Source: Novosphingobium marinum (GTDB lineage Bacteria; Pseudomonadota; Alphaproteobacteria; Sphingomonadales; Sphingomonadaceae). Taken from it: DNA of 49,823 nucleotides. Every line of letters starts with the position of its first letter. Position 1 is the first letter of the stretch. A program made the translations under genes and the position numbers. The stretch lies in NCBI RefSeq assembly GCF_013408095.1, contig NZ_JACBZF010000011.1:1-49823 (forward strand). The letters run 5' to 3'. Of this stretch, positions 7,806-16,361 are shown one piece after another. The notes below the pieces were generated by a model that was not told where the DNA came from, made no database searches, and worked only from the letters and a program-made list of their open reading frames with translations.

Positions 7806-9911
7806 TCACAAAATGAATGCGCTTGCGTCCAACTCCGTTATTGTAACATTTTCGAGGAACAGAGCCTGTTCTCCGCTCAGCCGGATCACAAGATCCCCCC
7901 CGAATTGCTCGGTATTCGACATCACTTCTTCGAAATGGGTAAAATCGAAATCCGAAAGGTCGATTTTGTCGTGGTTCCCAGGCTCGAGCGAGAAGTCGAG
8001 GATGACATCGTTGCCTTCACCTGCCCGAATACGGAAGATGTCGGCACCTTCCCCACCCCGCAGGGTATCGTTCCCCCGGCCACCGTCCAGAGAATTGAAA
8101 GGCGCATCCGAACCCTGAACGAAATTCGCCCGGTCATTTCCCAGCGCGTGCCGGGACCAGAAACCGTTCAGTTGAAGATCCCTTTCGTCTTCCTCCATCC
8201 GATAGGACCAGTCGTAAGTCTGGGTGATTTCGAAAGGAAGGCGGACCTCGAAATCGCTCGGCTCGATCCTTTCGAAACCTTCGGACCGCAGCGCGAACGG
8301 ACCCTCGGGCGGCTGCGAATAGACACGGACGTAATCGACGTCGAACGCTTGCGGAAATGCTTCGGAATCAAGCAGGTTCGCTGCTTCGGTAAGCGCAAGA
8401 CCGAAAAGGATGAACATCGGCTCGTCGTGATCGGCCAATGTTGGGGAAGACGCTACCTTCGACCCGTCGAGATACCATGTGACCTGGTCTTCGCTCCAGT
8501 CGATCCCGTAAGTGTGAAAGTCGTCCGACAGACCCTCGCGAGGAAAGTAGTCGATGAAGGCATCCCCTTCGCCAGAGAAAAGACCTGCCTGAAGCTGTTC
8601 GGGATTGCGAACGGCGCGAAAGACATCGATGCCGGGAGGCCAGTCACCGTCAAGGGGATGCAGCGATACGAAAGGCACGAGGCCCTCGCCCTCGGGAACC
8701 CTGGCGCGAATTTCGAAATAGCCGTACTGGAAGCCGAATGAGTTGTGCGAACTCAGCAAGCCCGATGAAAAGTCGAACGATTGGTACTCAGGCACGTCAT
8801 CCGGAATAGGGCCGGCCGAAATCGACAGGATACCGTTTTCAATCGCGAACGGATCAATCCGTCCAGCGGTAAGATCCGAATCGACGTAGATTTGTCGCTC
8901 GCCCTCTTCGGGGAAAGTCCGGTCTCCCCAATAATGCGTCGTTTCCCAGAAACCCGCCTGGTCGCCGGAAAAAGAAAGCTCGGTAAAGTCATCTTCGAAA
9001 AGAAGGTCGTAGCCTGCAGCTTCCGGCCTGAATTCGAGTGGTCGCGCCTCGGTCGTAATGACCTGCCCGCCAATCTCCAGAGCGTTCGCGTTTTCGGCTA
9101 CGGCAAGTATCCGAATGTCGTCATGGGCAAACCGGATCGTGATCCCATCCGGGCCGGCGGGAAGTTCCAACCTGATCCCCGGACCCCGCAATACCGCCGA
9201 CGAGCCCTCCCGGTGCACGGTGAAGTCCTGAGCAGCGCCATCCACGACGATCATGTCGCCACCACGATTGAAGGAGGGGTCGAAGGTTACCTCGCCCTCT
9301 TCGATGTAGACCCTCTCTTCACCGGATGTACCGACGATCCTGAATGTCCCGTCGAGTTGAACGGCACCCTGCTCAGCCAGGTAAACCGTCGCGGAGCCAG
9401 CAAGAGGGCCTTGCAGTCCGGCTACGGCTTCGACTGGCGCAGAGATCGCTGACACCTCCGCCACGATCTCCTGATTGCCAAGCAGGATCGCGGCTTCGTT
9501 CACGTCGTAGCGCAGTGTTCGAGAACCGTCCGCGAAGGCCAGCTCGATGCCTGCATCCCCGACGGGCACGACGATGTTCGTGAGATCCCTGGCCAGGACG
9601 ACAGAAGAGCCCGAGAGTTTCGCGGTCCATTCGGTTGCCTCTCCTTCGAACCGAAGGGTGTCTCCGCCCCGGTTGAAGGACGCGTCAAGTCTGACTGTGC
9701 CGGCGACGAGGGGGAATACCAGATCCTGCGGCGCCGAGGTTCCGACGACCCGTCCCGTGCCACCGAGGGTGCCGACGAAGTTATCCGAAAGGATCGCGCG
9801 CCAGGCCCCGTTACTACCTGGACTTTCGTCCGGTTCGGCAGCGGCCAGCGGCTCGATCGCAACCGCCTTCGAAACCAGTCCCGGCAACCTCTCATGATTT
9901 TTATAAGGCAT
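7806..9911 (-). CDS. Secreted GH16-like RTX protein, catalytic residues missing
   Basis: A 701-residue protein. Residues 1-290 hold two similar beta-rich repeats, each with the pair SFNRGGDT or SFNRGGDM about 110 residues apart. Residues 310-570 form a GH16 (laminarinase, endo-beta-glucanase) jelly roll, recognised from FGFQYGYFEIRARVPEGEG, WSEDQVTWYLDG and FDVDYVRVYS. The C-terminal 100 residues have an RTX calcium-binding repeat (GGRGNDTLRGGEGADIF) and an acidic tail typical of type I secretion; no Sec signal is seen. The family catalytic motif E-I-D-x-x-E reads G-I-D-V-F-R here (Gly427 and Arg432), so hydrolysis is not expected. It probably binds the locus polysaccharide. The ATG at 9911 is chosen over an upstream start at 9989. 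Confidence 0.85.
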   Translation of the reverse strand: MPYKNHERLPGLVSKAVAIEPLAAAEPDESPGSNGAWRAILSDNFVGTLGGTGRVVGTSAPQDLVFPLVAGTVRLDASFNRGGDTLRFEGEATEWTAKLSGSSVVLARDLTNIVVPVGDAGIELAFADGSRTLRYDVNEAAILLGNQEIVAEVSAISAPVEAVAGLQGPLAGSATVYLAEQGAVQLDGTFRIVGTSGEERVYIEEGEVTFDPSFNRGGDMIVVDGAAQDFTVHREGSSAVLRGPGIRLELPAGPDGITIRFAHDDIRILAVAENANALEIGGQVITTEARPLEFRPEAAGYDLLFEDDFTELSFSGDQAGFWETTHYWGDRTFPEEGERQIYVDSDLTAGRIDPFAIENGILSISAGPIPDDVPEYQSFDFSSGLLSSHNSFGFQYGYFEIRARVPEGEGLVPFVSLHPLDGDWPPGIDVFRAVRNPEQLQAGLFSGEGDAFIDYFPREGLSDDFHTYGIDWSEDQVTWYLDGSKVASSPTLADHDEPMFILFGLALTEAANLLDSEAFPQAFDVDYVRVYSQPPEGPFALRSEGFERIEPSDFEVRLPFEITQTYDWSYRMEEDERDLQLNGFWSRHALGNDRANFVQGSDAPFNSLDGGRGNDTLRGGEGADIFRIRAGEGNDVILDFSLEPGNHDKIDLSDFDFTHFEEVMSNTEQFGGDLVIRLSGEQALFLENVTITELDASAFIL

Positions 9912-10330
9912 TCTAACGAAACGAAAGCAACGTGACGCAGTTCCCGCCAACGCGCGACCATCATTGCACCCAAGACCCCCTGATATCATGGCTTCAGGGT
10001 GCCCGCGTCCGCATTCTCCTGCCTCTATAAGGGCGGGCCACCCCGAAATCTCGTGATGGTAGAGCCCTGTTTTATGAGAATGGCATCACACATCGAATTC
10101 CGCGTGGTCTTCAAAATGGGCTAACCATCACCTGAAGTACTCGCAAACGACGCAAGTGGGCTCGCATTTCGTGCCCTACCCCCTGTCAGTTATCGAACAT
10201 CTGGGGAGAGATCGGCAACTGCCATTATCGAGCCGGAAGCGGACTGTCAGGCTTCTTGCTGGGATCGTGACAAACCTGTCGTTCAATCGATCCCTTTGGC
10301 GGCCTCGGCGCCATACCGGCACACCCCATT
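9912..10330. other. Intergenic region without a recognised gene
   Basis: About 420 bases separate the start of the GH16-like gene from the end of the alpha/beta hydrolase gene. It should hold the promoter of the GH16-like gene on the - strand. Open frames here lack coding character and no conserved element was recognised. Confidence 0.5.
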
Positions 10331-11095
10331 CTAACGCGGGGTATGCGTCTGCAGAAACTCGCGGATCAGTTTTTCCGTTGGTGCCGGACTGGTTGCCTTC
10401 GTCCAGTCGCGATCGAGACGGGCATTGGGTACGTGTGTGCTGATTTCCTCGGCGGTGATCATCGGGTGATACGCATCGTCATATGCTGGCAGGATGAGCA
10501 TCGGGACATCGCAACTTTGCAGGAATTCTCGCGTCACCGAAAATGCAAATTCTTGCTCAAAATCTTTGGCGAACAGGTTCTCGCCCACGGCCATGATATT
10601 TTCCATGGATGAGCCCGGTCGCTCGGCAAGAAGTTGCTCAGCATAACCTCTATAGAGTTCCAGGCTTGCTCCGGGATCGTCAGGCCGCACGCCCATGCCG
10701 TTCATCACCACGACCGACGTCACGCGCTCGGGGACGAGTTTGCACAGTTCGAGCGCAAAGGTCGCGCCGATGCTGCTGCCCCAGACGTGGAAGGTTTCGA
10801 ACCCAGCCGCGTCCATTGCCGCAATTTGATCGCGCGCGAAGTCCTCCCAGCCATAGGTCGGCTGAATCGGTGCGAAGGAGCGGCCCATTGCGTTGCGCTG
10901 GTCCATCGCCACCATCGTGAAGGTCGATGCAAATTCCACGAGTGGATTGAAGCGGAACGCCGGCTCCATCTTGACATGGCGATACCAGGAATCAATGCGC
11001 GAGTTCATGAAGCCGGAAGCTAGCAAAAGCAGCGGATAGCCCCTGCCGCTCACTTCGTAGTAGATCTCCGCATCGCCGTTTTGCGCAAAAGGCAT
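10331..11095 (-). CDS. Alpha/beta hydrolase
   Basis: A 254-residue alpha/beta hydrolase fold protein. It has the oxyanion strand YPLLLLASGFMNSR, the nucleophile elbow WGSSIGATFA (G-x-S-x-G with Ser in place), a late aspartate region (LILPAYDDAYHP) and a C-terminal helical end. A clear catalytic histidine near the end is not obvious: the segment after the acid carries STHVPNARL rather than the usual G-H motif. It is the last gene of a four-gene - strand run (amidohydrolase remnant, hydrolase, DUF1330, this gene), pointing to breakdown of an ester or lactone substrate. The substrate is unknown. Confidence 0.75.
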   Translation of the reverse strand: MPFAQNGDAEIYYEVSGRGYPLLLLASGFMNSRIDSWYRHVKMEPAFRFNPLVEFASTFTMVAMDQRNAMGRSFAPIQPTYGWEDFARDQIAAMDAAGFETFHVWGSSIGATFALELCKLVPERVTSVVVMNGMGVRPDDPGASLELYRGYAEQLLAERPGSSMENIMAVGENLFAKDFEQEFAFSVTREFLQSCDVPMLILPAYDDAYHPMITAEEISTHVPNARLDRDWTKATSPAPTEKLIREFLQTHTPR

Positions 11096-11146
11096 CGTCG
11101 TTCCATGGTTGCAAAAAAGGAGCGGCAGGACTCTCGCTATGCCCGT

Positions 11147-11440
11147 TCAATCGGAAACATCGAGGCAGATCATGAACTTGATGTCCGTGCTGGCGTGGCG
11201 AATATCATTCTTCGCCTGATAATCGGGTGAATTATACCAGGCTTTCAGGGTCTCGACATCCTTGAATTCAAGCACACCGAACCGGCTGGCTGGAGCCTCG
11301 CCCTCAAGTACTTCGAACGCGTCCGACATGGTACGGACCTTGATGCCGTACTCGTCGATCGTGTGCGCGGTGGCGTCCTGGTATTCGGCGTAACCTTCCG
11401 GATTGGTCACGTCGAACGACGTAATCAGGAATGCGGGCAT
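11147..11440 (-). CDS. DUF1330 family small protein
   Basis: A 97-residue protein with the ferredoxin-like dimeric barrel pattern of DUF1330: a first strand AFLITSFDVTNPEGYAEYQ, a middle FEVLEGEAPASRFGVLEF, and the typical ETLKAWYNSPDYQ helix. The frame extends upstream to 11536, but the ATG at 11440 has a good ribosome site (GGAGAATTTGAA) and matches the family N terminus, so it is chosen. DUF1330 proteins often accompany catabolic hydrolases; their biochemical role is unsettled. It sits between two alpha/beta hydrolase genes on the same strand with short gaps. Confidence 0.82.
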   Translation of the reverse strand: MPAFLITSFDVTNPEGYAEYQDATAHTIDEYGIKVRTMSDAFEVLEGEAPASRFGVLEFKDVETLKAWYNSPDYQAKNDIRHASTDIKFMICLDVSD

Positions 11441-11475
11441 TTCAAATTCTCCATTCTTCAAAGGGTATCGCCAGC

Positions 11476-12198
11476 CTACTCGACCAGAATAGCGTGCAGA
11501 TCTTCCGGGCGGTCGACCATGATATTGTGGCCGCATTCGATTTCCCGGAATTCAATGCGTTCGTCGGCCCTTGCCGCATCCCACAGCTCAGTCATTGGGT
11601 TTTCCGATCCGGTTCCAGCGACATAGACAAGGCTATCGGCATCGCGCCATGCGCCGGTCAGGCTGGTCTTCTCGGTGAAGGTCCTGAACGGCTGCGCACC
11701 CAAGTGGCGGTCCACCCAATCGCTGTCGGCCTGGTCGCGCAACTGGAACTGCGCTGCGGGCGGGGCGGGGACGTATTCGCCGTTGCCGTATTCGCCGTTG
11801 CCGTATTCGCGGACAGCCGTCTCGATGCCTTCGCGCACGGCATGGCCCGAGGACAGATCGAGTACGGACATGCCGTCTATCGGCACGAATGCGTCGAGCA
11901 GCACGAGCTTGGCAATGCGATCGGGCATCTGGTCGGCGACCTGCCCGACGACAAGCCCGGCATAACTGTGGCCGCAGAGCGTCACGTCGCTCAGCTCATA
12001 ACTCTCGATAAGCATGGTGATGTCACGCACATGAGTGGTCAGCGAAATGTCGGGGCTCAGCAGGTGCGCGCGATCGCCCAGGCCGGTCAGGCTCGGCGTG
12101 AAGACATCGTGGCCCTCGCTGCGCAGCAGCCGGGCACTGCGCTGCCAAACCCAACCGCCATGCCATGCGCCATGCACAAGAATGAATGGTCTGCTCAT
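11476..12198 (-). CDS. Alpha/beta hydrolase (esterase-like)
   Basis: A 240-residue alpha/beta hydrolase of the small plant-esterase or hydroxynitrile-lyase-like type. It begins FILVHGAWHGGWVWQ (HG oxyanion motif), has the nucleophile elbow CGHSYAGLV (Ser in G-x-S-x-G), and ends with a catalytic histidine in ECGHNIMVDRPEDL. The lid region carries a short in-frame tandem repeat (GNGEYGNGEY) encoded by 15-base DNA repeats. The start ATG at 12198 directly precedes the first beta strand. It is preceded on the same strand by the truncated amidohydrolase, consistent with a pathway in which a ring or ester is opened. The substrate cannot be assigned. Confidence 0.82.
   Translation of the reverse strand: MSRPFILVHGAWHGGWVWQRSARLLRSEGHDVFTPSLTGLGDRAHLLSPDISLTTHVRDITMLIESYELSDVTLCGHSYAGLVVGQVADQMPDRIAKLVLLDAFVPIDGMSVLDLSSGHAVREGIETAVREYGNGEYGNGEYVPAPPAAQFQLRDQADSDWVDRHLGAQPFRTFTEKTSLTGAWRDADSLVYVAGTGSENPMTELWDAARADERIEFREIECGHNIMVDRPEDLHAILVE
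11773..11810. repeat. 15-base tandem repeat inside hydrolase gene
   Basis: The unit GTATTCGCCGTTGCC is present twice with a partial third copy, all identical. It encodes the repeated peptide GNGEY in the lid region of the alpha/beta hydrolase. Exact identity suggests recent slippage and possible copy-number variation between strains that keeps the frame. Confidence 0.85.
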
Positions 12199-12252
12199 TC
12201 GTGGCCCTTCCTCGGCCTGCTCTCGGGGCGTGGCCCCATGGCGTTGCGGCGC

Positions 12253-12756
12253 TCAGGCATCGGGTATCGCCAGATCGTAAACCCTTGCGGCCGTCTTCGA
12301 GAAGATTGCGTCCTTTTCATCCTCGGAACAGCTGGCAGTGATGCGCTTGTAGGCGTTGGAGAGGCGCACAAAGCTGCCTGAGCGGTTCGTTGGCAGGTCG
12401 CTGTTGAACATGCAGCGATCCGCACCGAACAGCTCTATGGCAGTCTCGACATAAGGACGCCATTCGTCCGCCAGTTGTTCGGACGAGAACGCAGGCTCGG
12501 CCATGAACGAATTGAACCCGCTGATGTAACTGCCTAGCCCGCCCACCTTCATGACGATGTTCTCGTGTTCAGCGAGGGACGCCATACCGGCGTGCCAGTT
12601 CGGGAATTCGTCCTCCCGCTTTCCCGCGAAGCGGCCAATGCCGACCGGAACGGCAAGATGCTCTACCACGATCGGAGTGCTGGGGAATCGCCCCGCGAGG
12701 TCGGCCACTTCCATCATTTGCGGGGCCAGCACAAATGCGTCGAAGACCAGCCCCAT
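12253..12756 (-). pseudogene. Amidohydrolase (TIM-barrel), N-terminal half deleted
   Basis: This matches the C-terminal part of the amidohydrolase-2 family, metal-dependent hydrolases related to 2-pyrone-4,6-dicarboxylate lactonase. Visible features are GLVFDAFVLAPQ, TPIVVEHLAVPVG (the barrel-strand histidine), VMKVGGLG and the late metal or catalytic aspartate in CMFNSDLPTN. Full-length relatives have about 280-300 residues; about 167 are present, and the N-terminal HxH metal site is missing. Upstream of 12756 the frame is open by chance but runs antisense into TonB-dependent receptor sequence. The gene was therefore cut by a deletion that also removed the start of the divergent receptor gene. 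Confidence 0.72.
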
Positions 12757-12774
12757 CGAATCCAGGACGACAAA

Positions 12775-14205
12775 ACCAGCGTGGAGGGCGTAGTGCCGCT
12801 GGGTATCGCGAACGGCTTCAGCCCGCCGGAAGATCCACGCGACACCGCCGGCGTCGGGCCTGATCGCCTGCTCAAGACTTACGGACTTGCCGCGCAGATC
12901 GACTGGGATCTCGACGACAACCTCAAGCTCACGTCGCTATCGAGCTACCGCGCCGTCGATCATACGATCATTACCAACAACGATGGCCTGCCCTCCCGCT
13001 ATTCGAACGCGACGCAGATCGATGATGGCCGTCAGTTCAGCCTGGAAATCCGCCTGCTTGGCGATTTCGACAAGCTGCAGCTGATCGTCGGCGGCTATTA
13101 TTTCCACGAAAAGGCCGAGGCCGTTCTCGAAGTAAACATGTCGGGCTTCATCTTTGGCCTCGATATGGAAGCCATCTTTGGCGTTCCACCAGAAACCTGG
13201 ATTCAGGGTTACTGGGCCGGGGGCGATGTAAAGACGGACGCAACCGCGCTGTTCGGTCAGGCGTCCTACGAGTTATCGCCCGGCCTTAAGCTCACCGTGG
13301 GCGGGCGCTACAGCCACGAGAAGAAGACGGTAGACGAACAGGCACAGTTCGACTTCACCCGCGTCTACGATCCGAATAATCCGATCATTCCGTTCGGGAC
13401 GCAGATGGATTCGGACACGGCATCGTCGTTCGACCCGAAGATCGCGCTTGAGTACAAGTTCAGCGACAACGTCTTCGCCTATGCATCGTGGTCCAAGGGT
13501 TTCAAGAGCGGCGGTTATAACGTCGGCGGTCTGCAGGCTCCGTTTCGTCCGGAAGAGATTACCGACTACGAACTGGGCATCAAGACCGACCTTCTTGACA
13601 ATCGCCTGCGGATAAATCTGTCGGGTTTCTGGTACGATTACAAAGACCTGCAGGTCAGCGTAATCCGAAACACTGCGCTGTTGACCGAGAACGCGGCGAC
13701 TGCTGAGCTCAAGGGCATCGAGCTGGAATTTGCCGCCGCGCCCTCGCCGCAGCTGCGGCTTTCAGGTTCGTTCTCGTACCTCGACGGCAAGTACAAGAAC
13801 TACATCACGGAAAACCCGACCCGACCCGGAGAGCCCGCGCAGAACCTTGCCGGCAACCGGCTCAGCTACAGCCCGCGCTACATTGCGGACGGAGAAATCG
13901 CCTATACGGTTCCGGTCGGTGATGACGATCTCACGCTCAGCACGCGGGCAAAATACTCGTCGAAGGTCTATTTCACGCAGTTCAACAACGACCGGATGAG
14001 CGAGGACGGACAGGTCGTGGTCGATGCCTTCCTTGATTACGAGTTCAACGATGCCGGGCTGAAGATCGGTGCTTTCGTGAAAAACCTGTTCGACGAGCAG
14101 TACTTCGTGACTGCGCTCGAGGGGCCGTTCTGGATCGGCTTCCCGCGCGACGTGGTCTACAATCCGCCGCGCACATTCGGCATCGAAGTCAGGAAGACAT
14201 TCTGA
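12775..14205 (+). pseudogene. TonB-dependent receptor, N-terminal half deleted
   Basis: The C-terminal part of an outer-membrane TonB-dependent receptor barrel, ending in the usual aromatic residue (EVRKTF). Recognisable receptor segments are LTSLSSYRAVDH, LTVGGRYSHEKKT, YASWSKGFKSGGYN, ITDYELGIKTDLLDNRLRIN and FVKNLFDEQYF. Signal peptide, TonB box and plug are absent. Before about 12775 the same frame is merely the antisense of the amidohydrolase, so any start predicted there (12565) is artificial. The junction lies at roughly 12757-12790. Style (SYRAVDH, KSGGYN) fits the large sphingomonad receptor family that takes up organic substrates, so it probably served the neighbouring hydrolases. 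Confidence 0.8.
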
Positions 14206-14287
14206 TTGTCGGACCGAAGTCGTTCGCGCCCGGCCAATCTGGCCGGCGCGAGGCCTTCCCGGGCCTGAAGTGGTGAGGAATGGGCAG

Positions 14288-15154
14288 ATGAGCGATGCAA
14301 CGGGTCGGGGGACGGCAGGCTCGCAAGAGCTCGCTTTCGAGGCGCCGCTAACACTTTATCCATCTCCCACGACCGAGTTCGCCGAAGAGCCGGAATACAT
14401 CGACGAATCTTTCGGCAAACCAGCGATCCGCAATGTCCTCGTGCCAACACTTACACCAATCTTCCCATCGGGCGGTGACGCTACCGGGGCCGCTGTCATC
14501 GTCGCTCCGGGTGGCGGCTTCCAGTTCCTCTTTGCCGAAAGCGAGGGCTACGAAGTCGCCCGCCGCCTTGCCGCACGGGACGTCACCGCTTTCGTGCTCA
14601 AGTACCGTGTCGAGCCTTCTCCATCTGACCCGTTGAAAGCAGACCGGATCATTGCCCGGCGGCTGCAATACCTTGGCGATATCGACAAGCGCTTTTCGCT
14701 GGTCACCGAGGCTGAAGCGGCAGCGATTGAGGATGGGGCAGCGGCAGTCCGGCTGGTTCGCGAAAACGCTGAGCGCTGGCAGATCGATCCCTCGCGCGTC
14801 GGTTTCCTGGGCTTTGCCGCCGGCGGCCTGATCGCTTGCGGACTGACCGACGCTCCGGAGCGATCCCGACCCGATTTTCTCGGCATTATCTATGCTTTTT
14901 TGCGCCGCGATATCCCGGCAAGCGCCCCCCCAGCGTTCATCGCGGCGGCGGCAGATGATCACCTGCTGGAGGACAGGCCGATCCGGATGTATCAGGCCTG
15001 GCTCGCAGCGAATCGCCCGGCTGAACTGCATCTCTACGAAACAGGCGGACATGACTTCGCCAGCAAGGATTCGGCTCCATGCAGCCGACACTGGATTGAC
15101 GCGTTTGTTTCATGGATTCGCTCACGGAGGATGGACAATGGCCCTGTCCGATAG
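14288..15154 (+). CDS. Esterase-like alpha/beta hydrolase lacking catalytic Ser
   Basis: About 288 residues of the BD-FAE / acetyl-xylan-esterase-like alpha/beta hydrolase group. The oxyanion region VIVAPGGGFQFLFAESEGYEVARRL is typical, as are the acid region FIAAAADDHLLE and the catalytic histidine in YETGGHDFAS. The nucleophile elbow, normally G-F-S-A-G-G, reads G-F-A-A-G-G: codon 14816-14818 is GCC, one base from a Ser codon. The enzyme is therefore predicted inactive unless this is a sequencing error. The ATG at 14288 follows GAGGA; a GTG at 14270 is an alternative. It follows the receptor remnant on the same strand and precedes a GntR regulator. Confidence 0.75.
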   Translation: MSDATGRGTAGSQELAFEAPLTLYPSPTTEFAEEPEYIDESFGKPAIRNVLVPTLTPIFPSGGDATGAAVIVAPGGGFQFLFAESEGYEVARRLAARDVTAFVLKYRVEPSPSDPLKADRIIARRLQYLGDIDKRFSLVTEAEAAAIEDGAAAVRLVRENAERWQIDPSRVGFLGFAAGGLIACGLTDAPERSRPDFLGIIYAFLRRDIPASAPPAFIAAAADDHLLEDRPIRMYQAWLAANRPAELHLYETGGHDFASKDSAPCSRHWIDAFVSWIRSRRMDNGPVR

Positions 15155-15214
15155 GAAGAACACATCTTCGGCATTCCCCGATTGCCGGGAACAGCAGAGG
15201 CCAGCGCTTCCGAT

Positions 15215-15919
15215 ATGACCGCCACGAATGTGACATATGAGCGCAAGCAAGCCGCCAATGGTCGTGTCGACAAGGCTTCGAACGGTGGGACGCGCGAACA
15301 TATCGTCGAAGACATCATTCGCAGGCTCTACAGCAACGAACTGGCCCCCGGCCATCGATTGCAGGAGCCGCAACTGGCCGCCGAATACGATGTCAGCCGA
15401 GGTCCCATTAGAGAGGCGCTCTACGCGCTTGCAGCTATGGGAGTAGTGGAAATCAAGGCGCAGAAGGGCGCGCAGATCCGGGTCCTGAGCCTTGAGGAAG
15501 CAATCGACGCGCTGCTGGTTTCGCAACAATTGGCGGGCTTTGCCGCACGCACTGCCGCCATGGAGGACTATGATACGCCGCAAGGCCACCGCTTCGCGGC
15601 TTTCATTGACAGATTGAGCGAATTCCCTGCCGATGCCGATACCAACCAGACATCGGACTTGCGCGAGGAATTCTTCGACGTGCTTACCGCGTTGGCCAAC
15701 AACAAGGAACTTCGCCGCATTCTCTCGGCTGTGCAGATCCACCTGATCCGCACCCAGTACAATTTCCTTTTGCGTGAAATCGATCCGTTCCGCGTCAGTG
15801 ACTATCGCCGGATCGGCAGTGCCGTGCTGGCAAAGGAGCCCCGAAAGGCCGAAACTTTAGCGCGCGCGCACATTGAAAGAGCCATCAAGAAACTGCGCGC
15901 CTTCGGCGCGCCTGATTGA
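15215..15919 (+). CDS. GntR-family transcriptional regulator (FCD type)
   Basis: A 234-residue regulator. The N-terminal winged helix carries the GntR signature: REHIVEDIIRRLYSNELAPGHRLQEPQLA followed by the recognition helix VSRGPIREALYALA and the wing VEIKAQKGAQIRVL. The rest is an all-helical ligand domain of the FCD group, ending in the characteristic EPRKAETLARAHIERAI. Members usually repress neighbouring catabolic genes until a small carboxylate binds. Its position at the edge of the damaged hydrolase/receptor cluster makes that cluster the likely target. The ATG at 15215 is chosen; a TTG at 15182 would add 11 residues. Confidence 0.85.
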   Translation: MTATNVTYERKQAANGRVDKASNGGTREHIVEDIIRRLYSNELAPGHRLQEPQLAAEYDVSRGPIREALYALAAMGVVEIKAQKGAQIRVLSLEEAIDALLVSQQLAGFAARTAAMEDYDTPQGHRFAAFIDRLSEFPADADTNQTSDLREEFFDVLTALANNKELRRILSAVQIHLIRTQYNFLLREIDPFRVSDYRRIGSAVLAKEPRKAETLARAHIERAIKKLRAFGAPD

Positions 15920-16106
15920 TCGGAATTCATGCCAGCCGTAGACAGGCTGACTGCAAGCGATCCGAATTCCCTTGCTGCAGGCCTTGAAAGCGAACCACGG
16001 CTTTCAGACAAGCTCGGATTGAAAGCAACTGATTGGATTTAGGGCGCAAGGTGGTCCAGTTTTAAAGTCAGAGAACCGGCTATTTGTGGCTTGAAAGGAG
16101 CTTTGA

Positions 16107-16361
16107 ATAGCACGGAAGAGATACACGCCGGAGCAGATCATCGGGATGTTGCGGGAGGCCGAGGTTCGTCTCCCGCGCGGGAGACGATCGGTGATCGTCC
16201 GATCCTTGGGGGTATCGGAAAAGAGCTATTGCCGCTGGCGGCGTGAGTATGGCGGGCAGAAAATCAGCCAGGCGAAGCGGCTCGAGGATTTGGAGAAGGA
16301 GAACCAGCGGCTCCGGAAGGCGGTCTCCTACCTGCCACTCGACGCATGGATCCATCGCTGA
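16107..16361 (+). pseudogene. IS3-family OrfA transposase fragment
   Basis: The frame reads ARKRYTPEQIIGMLREAEVRL, then LGVSEKSYCRWRREYGG and LEDLEKENQRLRKAVSYL. This is the helix-turn-helix plus leucine-zipper OrfA of the IS3 family (IS407-like group). A ribosome site AAGGAG at 16095-16100 lies six bases before 16107, where the expected ATG is ATA, so the start codon is lost. Similarity ends after the zipper (normal continuation is DLTLDKLIL; here it becomes YLPLDAWIHR) and OrfB is absent. It is therefore a dead IS remnant. Confidence 0.78.

Noticed and set aside
7905..8741. 278-codon + strand frame inside the GH16-like gene
   Set aside because: It is a shadow frame in GC-rich coding DNA; the - strand frame has recognisable GH16 and RTX motifs over its whole length.
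11758..11812. Short direct repeats considered as a CRISPR array
   Set aside because: Units are contiguous 15-mers without spacers and lie in a coding frame.
12565..12774. Apparent N terminus of the TonB-dependent receptor frame starting at 12565
   Set aside because: This stretch is only the antisense of the amidohydrolase fragment; it has no signal peptide or receptor features, so the open frame across the junction is accidental.
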